Origin: Candidatus Omnitrophota bacterium
GTDB lineage: Bacteria > Omnitrophota > Gorgyraeia > JAFGHF01
NCBI GenBank assembly: GCA_018899075.1
Contig: JAHIIS010000159.1
Coordinates: 1-9,654, forward strand
DNA: 9,654 nt
Reading direction: 5' to 3'
The notes below the pieces were generated by a model. The model had not been told where the DNA came from. It was given only the letters and a program-made list of their open reading frames with translations, and searched no databases. Position 1 is the first letter of the stretch. Each line of letters starts with the position of its first letter. The position numbers were made by a program, and so were the translations under genes. Shown here piece by piece: positions 4,815 to 9,654 of this stretch.

Positions 4815-4817
4815 AAT

Positions 4818-5153
4818 CTAAGCCTCGCCCTCTTTATCCTCGGCATACCTGTCGATAACGCTGCCTTCCCAGAGCTTAACCCCGGCTCTATGCGCGCCCC
4901 GGGCTATTGCGTGCGCGGCTACCGGCGAGGTCAGTATAAGGAATATTATACACAAAAGCGCCTTTATCCCGGCAGAGGTCAATCCGACTATGAGAAAGGT
5001 GCCAAAGAGAATACTGCAGGTGCCCAAAGTAACGCATTTGGTAGCCGCCTGCAGACGGTTATACACGTCCGGAAGCCGCACCAGGCCAAGACAGCCAAAG
5101 ACATCAAAGGCAAAACCTATACTAATAAATATTAAACCTATAATATTACTCAT
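4818..5153 (-). CDS. mnhG: Mrp/Mnh antiporter subunit G (MbhC-like)
   Basis: This is a small membrane subunit of Mrp-type Na+/H+ antiporters and of Mbh-type hydrogenases, part of the E-F-G sub-block thought to form the sodium path. It has 111 residues and three hydrophobic helices (about 3-23, 42-60, 63-83). The family signature GLVRLPDVYNRLQAATK (23-39) is clear, followed by SPVAAHAIARGAHRAGVKLW and a charged cytoplasmic tail. It overlaps the end of mnhF by 8 bases. A Shine-Dalgarno, AAGAGG (minus strand, 5159-5164), lies 5 bases before the ATG. Confidence 0.95.
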   Translation of the reverse strand: MSNIIGLIFISIGFAFDVFGCLGLVRLPDVYNRLQAATKCVTLGTCSILFGTFLIVGLTSAGIKALLCIIFLILTSPVAAHAIARGAHRAGVKLWEGSVIDRYAEDKEGEA

Positions 5154-5514
5154 CGAAGCCTCTTCCTTCTAAGTACTTTGAAAGCGCCAGGGTGCTGATA
5201 AAGCTCTGCAGCGCCCAGGCTATCCCGATATCGATGTACCAGCTCCTGCCCGTAGAAACCGTCAATATTGCGCACAGGCCTACAATCATAATCCCCAGGA
5301 TATCGATAGCTACAATCCTGTCCGCCCCTGTGGGGCCTCTCCATATGCGGTAAAGACAGAGGATACAGGCCAGAATTACAATGTAAAGCGCCCTGCCTAA
5401 AAATCCGATATAGGGAAGGTCGGGGTAGAAAAGAAAGGGAAACGGCCGCAAGAGAATTAAAGTTATGATACTTACTAAAATAACTGCGCCTATAAGCCAG
5501 GTGGCTCTCTTCAC
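5146..5514 (-). CDS. mnhF: Mrp/Mnh antiporter subunit F (MbhB-like)
   Basis: Small membrane subunit F of the antiporter module. It has 122 residues with the signature YRIWRGPTGADRIVAIDIL (55-73), including the conserved Arg-Gly-Pro and Asp-Arg pairs and the membrane Asp71. Subunit F is more often about 85-95 residues; the extra length is an N-terminal hydrophobic segment (about 6-22) plus a linker rich in Pro and Phe (RPFPFLFYPDLPYIGF). The start is GTG at 5514, supported by a strong AGGAG nine bases upstream that overlaps the mnhE stop region. An internal start would have to drop the first helix, and I see no better site. It overlaps mnhG by 8 bases. Confidence 0.93.
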   Translation of the reverse strand: MKRATWLIGAVILVSIITLILLRPFPFLFYPDLPYIGFLGRALYIVILACILCLYRIWRGPTGADRIVAIDILGIMIVGLCAILTVSTGRSWYIDIGIAWALQSFISTLALSKYLEGRGFDE

Positions 5515-5523
5515 CGTATTATA

Positions 5524-5528
5524 CTCCT
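5524..5528 (-). promoter_or_regulatory. Shine-Dalgarno AGGAG fixing the GTG start of mnhF
   Basis: On the minus strand AGGAG sits nine bases upstream of the GTG at 5514, and the mnhE TAG stop overlaps it (TAGGAG). This decides in favour of the long form of MnhF with its extra N-terminal helix. Confidence 0.75.
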
Positions 5529-6024
5529 ATTCAAAAACCTTCCTGAGCATTTTTTCAAAACGCTCAACAATAATCTTAGTGGCGGCTTCGACATCTTTTT
5601 CTTTTACGTCAATCCAGTGCACGTATAGAACGCCATTATCCCTGTCAATATCGACGCTCAATGTCCCGGGAGTAAGCGTTATGGAATTGGCTAAAAAGGT
5701 GAGCGCCGTATCCGCCTTCAAGGTGGTCTTTACCTTCACAATCCCCGGATTAATGGGAAGGTCAGGGTGCAAAACACGATAGGCCACATCCACATTGGCC
5801 TTAAGGCATTCCCATAAGAATTTAGGCAGATACTCAACAAGAAAATACCAGTAGCGCTGAGGGTGCTTTAAAATATGGGGCCTGGTTATAAACAGGTCTC
5901 CGGTCATAAAGGCGACAAACCAGGCAATAAAGATTCCCACAAGAAGATGCTGCCAATCCGGCGCCCAGTTCAAAAGCGCCCATACGAGATATGCCACCAA
6001 AAATAAAACTATTTTTGACTTCAT
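5527..6024 (-). CDS. mnhE: Mrp/Mnh antiporter subunit E (MbhA-like)
   Basis: Subunit E of the antiporter module: an N-terminal membrane part followed by a cytoplasmic domain. It has 165 residues, typical of the family. Hydrophobic helices run from about 4 to 43, then the segment RPHILKHPQRYWYFLVEYLPKFLWECLKANVDVAYRV. The family core LTFLANSITLTPGTLSVDID (108-127) and LYVHWIDV are intact. The ATG at 6024 directly abuts the mnhD TAG stop. The end of mnhD supplies a purine-rich AAAGGGG about 10 bases upstream as a likely ribosome binding site. Confidence 0.95.
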   Translation of the reverse strand: MKSKIVLFLVAYLVWALLNWAPDWQHLLVGIFIAWFVAFMTGDLFITRPHILKHPQRYWYFLVEYLPKFLWECLKANVDVAYRVLHPDLPINPGIVKVKTTLKADTALTFLANSITLTPGTLSVDIDRDNGVLYVHWIDVKEKDVEAATKIIVERFEKMLRKVFE

Positions 6025-7530
6025 CTACTTTATCCCCTTTAAGACTGTAGCTGCATACTCTGTGCCTTCTAAAAGGACATCCCGGGCTCCCTGAAGAAAA
6101 GTTTCATTTATGCCGGGAATCAGCAAAAGCCCGCCCGCTAAGCATATAAGCGCTAAGGCGCCCATCGACAACTTCATAAACAGCGGCACCTCTTTTATTC
6201 TACTTAAGCCCTCTCTTAAAGAGCCCAAAAATGCATATTTCATCGCCCGGACGTACATTGCCAGGGTCAATATGCTTATCAGGACAGCCCAGAATGCATA
6301 TCCGTATCTTCCAGCTTGCACTGCTGCAATTATAATCAGCAGTTTACTCCAAAAACCATTAAACGGAGGGATGCCGGCAATGGACATCGAAGCTGTCATT
6401 GCTGTCGTTGCTGTTACAGGCATCCTTTTGGCCAGGCCGCCCATCTTTTGCAAATCACGCGTGCCGGTTGCGTATTCTACCGCCCCGGAATTTAAAAAGA
6501 GCAGCGACTTAAATACGGAATGATTAAAGAGATGGAATAGGCCGCCCAATATGCCCAAGGGCGTAGCCAGGCCCAGGCCCAGAATAATATAACCTATCTG
6601 GCTTATGGAAGAATAGGCTAAAAGGCGCTTAAAGTCCCATTGCCCGATAGCTAATAGTCCGCCAACGACCATAGAGAGGGTTCCTAAAAACAAAAGTATC
6701 GAAGATATAGCCGGGCTCATCCCGATTACATTATAAAATATTCTGCACAGCGCATAGATGCCCAGTGATTTTATAAGTACGCCCGAGAGCATCGCCGATA
6801 TAGGCGCAGGGGCTGAAGGATGGGCATCGGGAAGCCAGGCGTGAAAAGGGACAAGCGCCGCTTTAAGCCCAAATCCCATTAAAAACAGAACGCTCACCAT
6901 AAGAGTTATATTGCCGGTTCCTTTTTGCGCCAAGACGCTGCTCATATCCGCCATATTCAACGTAGAGGTATAACTGTATAAAAAGGCGATGCCTAGAAGA
7001 ATAAAAAGCGACCCAACGGTGCCCATAACCGCGTATTTGAAAGCCGCCTCAAGTTCCTGGCGCTCTGTGCCAAAGGCGACCAGGGCATAACTTGCTACAG
7101 CGGCTATTTCCAAAAATACAAAGAAGTTAAACATATCTCCTGTTATGATAACGCCGTTCATTCCGCCGAGCATCAGGAAAAATAGCGTATAGAATTTCCA
7201 CTTGGCGGTAAACTTTTCCATATAATTTACCGAATAGACCACAACGCAAAAGGCAACCAGATTCACCGTCACCAGCATAAATACGCTTAAGCCATCTAAT
7301 ACCATTCCTATACCAATGGGCGGCTTCCAGGCGCCGGCGCTGTAAGTAAGAATTCCGTGTATATTGTGCAAGCGCACGCTCAAAAGAGATAAGCCGCAGA
7401 GGATTAAGGCAACCAACACCCCCAGCGCATCCGGCAGTCTCTTTATTCTTTTGCCGAGAAGAGAAATTAAAAACGCCGCTGCCAGGGGCAGGGCCACAAA
7501 CAAGGGTATTATGTTGGAAGCAGCAATCAT
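6025..7530 (-). CDS. mnhD: Mrp/Mnh antiporter subunit D (MbhH/NuoN-like proton channel)
   Basis: This is a large 14-helix-class proton_antipo_M protein, one of the two ion-translocating antiporter units. It has 501 residues, the usual MnhD length. Key charged residues are in place: Glu141 in the TM5 motif FFVFLEIAAVASYALVAFG, Lys223 in GFGLKAALVPFHAWLPDAHP, Lys254 in SGVLIKSLGIYALCRI, the His pair in LFHLFNHSVFKSLLFLNSG (333-351) and Lys396 in PPFNGFWSKLLI. These form the central water-filled ion path in complex I-like antiporters. The start ATG overlaps the mnhC stop by 4 bases, with AGGGAG upstream. Subunits MnhA, NuoM and HyfB are paralogues, but gene order and length favour MnhD. Confidence 0.96.
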   Translation of the reverse strand: MIAASNIIPLFVALPLAAAFLISLLGKRIKRLPDALGVLVALILCGLSLLSVRLHNIHGILTYSAGAWKPPIGIGMVLDGLSVFMLVTVNLVAFCVVVYSVNYMEKFTAKWKFYTLFFLMLGGMNGVIITGDMFNFFVFLEIAAVASYALVAFGTERQELEAAFKYAVMGTVGSLFILLGIAFLYSYTSTLNMADMSSVLAQKGTGNITLMVSVLFLMGFGLKAALVPFHAWLPDAHPSAPAPISAMLSGVLIKSLGIYALCRIFYNVIGMSPAISSILLFLGTLSMVVGGLLAIGQWDFKRLLAYSSISQIGYIILGLGLATPLGILGGLFHLFNHSVFKSLLFLNSGAVEYATGTRDLQKMGGLAKRMPVTATTAMTASMSIAGIPPFNGFWSKLLIIIAAVQAGRYGYAFWAVLISILTLAMYVRAMKYAFLGSLREGLSRIKEVPLFMKLSMGALALICLAGGLLLIPGINETFLQGARDVLLEGTEYAATVLKGIK

Positions 7531-7865
7531 CCTCTCAACTCCCTGATTTTGGTAATATCGAAAGTGCCGTATTTCTCGTATATCCTCATCGCAATGGCAA
7601 CGAGAAGAGCGGTAGTAGCCAGGCCGATAACGATTGCCGTCAGCACCAGCGCGTGCGGCAGGGGGTCAACCATATTTAGGATTTCCGCATCAGGCGAAAG
7701 AATAGGAGAGCGGCCTTTCATGCGATAAGCAACCAGGATAAAAAACAGGTTAACCGCATATTCGGCTATAATCACGCCCACAATGATTTTAATGATATTG
7801 CGCTTGCGCAGGATGCAATAGAGGCCGAGTGAAAAAAGCACAAGGCAAAGTAGATAAACAGCCAT
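7527..7865 (-). CDS. mnhC: Mrp/Mnh antiporter subunit C (MbhG/NuoK-like)
   Basis: A three-helix NuoK-like membrane subunit that links the antiporter units. It has 112 residues. Visible features are the membrane Glu35 in VGVIIAEYAVNLFFI (NuoK Glu36-type position) and the family signature DPLPHALVLTAIVIGLATTALLVAI (67-91, in two pieces: DPLPHALVLTAIVIG and LATTALLVAI). A GGAG lies 8 bases before the ATG. It overlaps mnhB by one base and mnhD by four. Confidence 0.95.
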   Translation of the reverse strand: MAVYLLCLVLFSLGLYCILRKRNIIKIIVGVIIAEYAVNLFFILVAYRMKGRSPILSPDAEILNMVDPLPHALVLTAIVIGLATTALLVAIAMRIYEKYGTFDITKIRELRG

Positions 7866-8314
7866 TATCTTTTCTCCGAATCAAATTTCAATAACACCAG
7901 CGCCACAAATATGGCAAAAAGCCCGGCGCCCACTTTCAGGCATATTGCTATGTTGCAAAGAGGAATAATTCCTGCGCTAAACAGCTTAAAAGGCTCACCC
8001 TTAGATATAAAATTAAGGAAGAAGTAGCCCCCTGTAAATCCGAGTAACGCTATGCCTAAAAACAATATCGCCCCCATACTCTCAAAAAACGAGGCAGCCG
8101 CTTTAGATAATTTCCTAAGAGCCGTTTCCTTGCCGTAGGCGAGCATAAGATGGATAAAAGAAAGGGCAATAATTACCCCGCCGGCAAACCCTCCGCCGGG
8201 CGAGACATGGCCGTGAAGAACGATGTAGATGCCGTAAAGAAGAATCAGCCCTACCGTCAGGCGGGTAATCGTCTTGACAATCAAGGACATCCCCTTTTCG
8301 TGCTCTTTACTCAT
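7865..8314 (-). CDS. mnhB: Mrp/Mnh antiporter subunit B (MbhF-like)
   Basis: Membrane subunit B, which packs beside the MbhD/E helices in the Mrp and Mbh complexes. It has 149 residues and about four hydrophobic helices. The defining motif GHVSPGGGFAGGVI (35-48) is complete. The ATG at 8314 overlaps the upstream gene by 8 bases, with AAGGA about 8 bases before it. An alternative start at Met9 (MSLIVKTITRL) would remove a charged KEHEKG lead. Confidence 0.94.
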   Translation of the reverse strand: MSKEHEKGMSLIVKTITRLTVGLILLYGIYIVLHGHVSPGGGFAGGVIIALSFIHLMLAYGKETALRKLSKAAASFFESMGAILFLGIALLGFTGGYFFLNFISKGEPFKLFSAGIIPLCNIAICLKVGAGLFAIFVALVLLKFDSEKR

Positions 8315-8855
8315 CCTCTTCCTTTATCTTCTCCTCAACTCTTTTTCTGCCTATCCGGCGCACAACTGCCAAAACGCCAATCACTGCAGTAAACAATATC
8401 GTAGCCTCCCCTAAGGTATCATAAGCCCGGTAATCGAGAATCACCGAGCTTACCAGATTTGTAGCGCCGGTCTTGCTTAAACCTTCTTTCAGATATGTAG
8501 AGGCTACCCTCATCGCCGGATAGCCAAATTCCGGCAGGTCTTTGAGGCATTTCATCGCCGCAAATAAAAATAGCGCGATAAAACCGACGGTTACGAACGT
8601 ATTGAAAACCCATCGGCCGGACGTGGAAAAGGGAAGGTCGCGCTTTAACGTCGCCCTGATTAAAATAATCAGGCAGAGTATCTCTACCACAAGCTGGGTA
8701 ATAGCCACGTCAGGCGCCTTAAGCACCAGAAATACTATGGAAAGCCCTAATCCCACCGCGCCCACGGCTACCACGGAAGAAAGCAGGTCTTTCACTTCTA
8801 TAGCAACGATAGCGCCCAGAATCATAAATATTAACAAGATATACAACTCGACCAT
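8307..8855 (-). CDS. MbhD-MbhE fusion (C-terminal MrpA-type domain, DUF4040 plus MbhE)
   Basis: In Bacillus MrpA these helices form the C-terminal end of a large protein, while in Pyrococcus Mbh they are two genes, mbhD and mbhE. Here they form one 182-residue protein. Residues 1-71 carry the MbhD/DUF4040 pattern KDLLSSVVAVGAVGLGLSIVFLVLKAPDVA (22-51, APDVA being the clearest mark). Residues about 128-166 carry the MbhE/NuoJ-like pattern TGATNLVSSVILDYRAYDTLGEA, with Asp141, Asp146 and the membrane Glu150. The tail is highly charged (KRVEEKIKEEDE). A GAGGT Shine-Dalgarno 6 bases before the ATG shares bases with the upstream gene's TAA stop. Confidence 0.9.
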   Translation of the reverse strand: MVELYILLIFMILGAIVAIEVKDLLSSVVAVGAVGLGLSIVFLVLKAPDVAITQLVVEILCLIILIRATLKRDLPFSTSGRWVFNTFVTVGFIALFLFAAMKCLKDLPEFGYPAMRVASTYLKEGLSKTGATNLVSSVILDYRAYDTLGEATILFTAVIGVLAVVRRIGRKRVEEKIKEEDE

Positions 8856-8859
8856 CTGA

Positions 8860-9654
8860 TTACCTCAATAAAACGTAAAAGAGGATTCCCATCCCCAAAA
8901 GGCACCAGGCCAGGTACGTGGAAAGCACTCCGTTGTGGATATAATGCAATATCCCAGTAAAGGCAAAGGTAATTTTTCTGCCTATCTCATAGGGGTCAAA
9001 TACTCCTCTTTTGGCCTTTCTGTAAATGCCTCTCAAAATACCTATATCCTGAATTGTATCGTAAAAGCCGGTTCCGGAGACTCTCATATCAGGGTGCTCT
9101 TTAAGCAGCTCCCCGCCTACAAAGACTTCTGTTTCCCTGGTCTCTGCTACCCTGCCTAAAAGGTAAATTACAATTCCTACTATAATTCCGGCAAGGAGCA
9201 AAGCGGTCGCAAGGTTTGCGTTCCATATCCCGGAAAATACCACTTTCTGGCTCAGGCTCGGAAAGATGAAGAGCTTGAGCGGTATCCGATAAGCAAATAC
9301 GCCGAAAATAATACACAAGAGCGCAAGAAAGACCGAGGGAATTAGCATGGCTGGATGACTCTCTCGTCGTGCGTCGTGCGTAGTGCGTAGTGCGTTGGAA
9401 GGTTGGCCTAAGAATACAGCGTGGACAGCCTTCATAAAACTTGCCAAGGTCAGGACTGAACCAAAGATCGCCGCGATAAGCCAAATTACCCAGAGTCCAC
9501 CGCCTTGCCTTCCTGATTCAATCACACCTTGATAGACCAGCCATTTGGAAGCAAACCCGTTAAAAGGCGGAACCCCAGATATTGCGAATGCCGCGATTAA
9601 AAATGTAATAAAGGTAACCGGCATAATTTTGGCAAAGCCGCCCAGTCTTTGCAA
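8860..9654 (-). CDS. NuoL/MrpA-like antiporter subunit, C-terminal part (runs off the window)
   Basis: Only the last 264 residues are visible; the 5' end lies beyond 9654, and the first visible codon (TTG) is internal. LGGFAKIMPVTFITFLIAAFAISGVPPFNGFASKWLVYQG matches the proton_antipo_M region around TM11-12, with the conserved Lys37 (local numbering) of SKW. A cytoplasmic loop follows, in which residues 87-97 are repeat-encoded, then two or three more helices, a soluble stretch ETEVFVGGELLKEHPDMRVSGTGFYDTIQDIGILRGIY, and a final amphipathic-plus-membrane segment ending HNGVLSTYLAWCLLGMGILFYVLL. It is the A unit of the mrpA-G order, without the MbhD/E domains, which form the next gene. Hydrogenase-type NuoL/HyfB paralogues share these motifs. 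Confidence 0.88.
   Translation of the reverse strand: MQRLGGFAKIMPVTFITFLIAAFAISGVPPFNGFASKWLVYQGVIESGRQGGGLWVIWLIAAIFGSVLTLASFMKAVHAVFLGQPSNALRTTHDARRESHPAMLIPSVFLALLCIIFGVFAYRIPLKLFIFPSLSQKVVFSGIWNANLATALLLAGIIVGIVIYLLGRVAETRETEVFVGGELLKEHPDMRVSGTGFYDTIQDIGILRGIYRKAKRGVFDPYEIGRKITFAFTGILHYIHNGVLSTYLAWCLLGMGILFYVLLR
9366..9395. repeat. Heptamer tandem repeat inside the NuoL/MrpA-like gene
   Basis: The plus strand reads GTCGTGC, GTCGTGC, GTAGTGC, GTAGTGC, then GT: 4.3 copies, 30 bases. On the minus strand it encodes about NALRTTHDARR in a loop between membrane segments. The whole array is 30 bases and so preserves frame, but each unit is 7 bases. Confidence 0.85.

Noticed and set aside
6110..6523. 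Plus-strand open frame of 137 codons opposite mnhD
   Set aside because: It is antisense to a strongly conserved membrane protein gene and has no recognisable domain or ribosome binding site.

Overview
All the genes in this 9.65 kb window lie on the minus strand, and the window reads as part of one long operon running from high to low coordinates. The upstream half (9654 to about 4818) encodes a full Mrp/Mbh-type cation-proton antiporter module: the C-terminal end of a NuoL/MrpA-like antiporter, an MbhD-MbhE fusion, then MnhB, MnhC, MnhD, MnhE, MnhF and MnhG in the canonical order. Next come a two-cluster ferredoxin-type subunit (HycF/MbhN-like, 4170-4778), a HycI-family hydrogenase maturation protease, and the hydrogenase maturation genes hypA, hypF (C-terminal half only), hypC, hypD and hypE.

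The combined picture is the accessory half of a membrane-bound group 4 [NiFe] hydrogenase that couples ferredoxin-linked H2 metabolism to cation pumping. The small, large and NuoH-like membrane subunits are not in the window; they would be expected beyond position 9654 or elsewhere in the genome. The Hyp proteins build the Fe(CN)2CO part of the active site: HypF/HypE make the cyanide ligands, HypC/HypD assemble them on iron, HypA delivers nickel, and HycI clips the large subunit after metal insertion.

The two halves differ in texture. The antiporter genes are tightly packed, with small gaps or 1-8 bp overlaps, visible Shine-Dalgarno sequences and textbook motifs. The ferredoxin-protease-hyp half is littered with short dispersed repeats: a 75-bp nested palindrome, two near-identical GGGGCC/GGCCCC palindromes inside coding sequence, heptamer and octamer tandem arrays and a direct repeat. 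Several of these form the ends or junctions of genes. Three of the five Hyp proteins are also reduced: HypA has no zinc domain, HypF has no N-terminal half, and HypD lacks the usual N-terminal stretch. hypB is not present here.

The organism is probably an anaerobic bacterium, H2-evolving or H2-using. The dispersed repeats, whose translation reads VIASEAKQS, and the heptamer arrays are of a kind I associate with uncultivated bacterial lineages such as Omnitrophota, but this placement is inference and weak. No RNA genes, CRISPR arrays, transposase genes or clear terminators are visible. No untranslated stretch exceeds about 65 bases.
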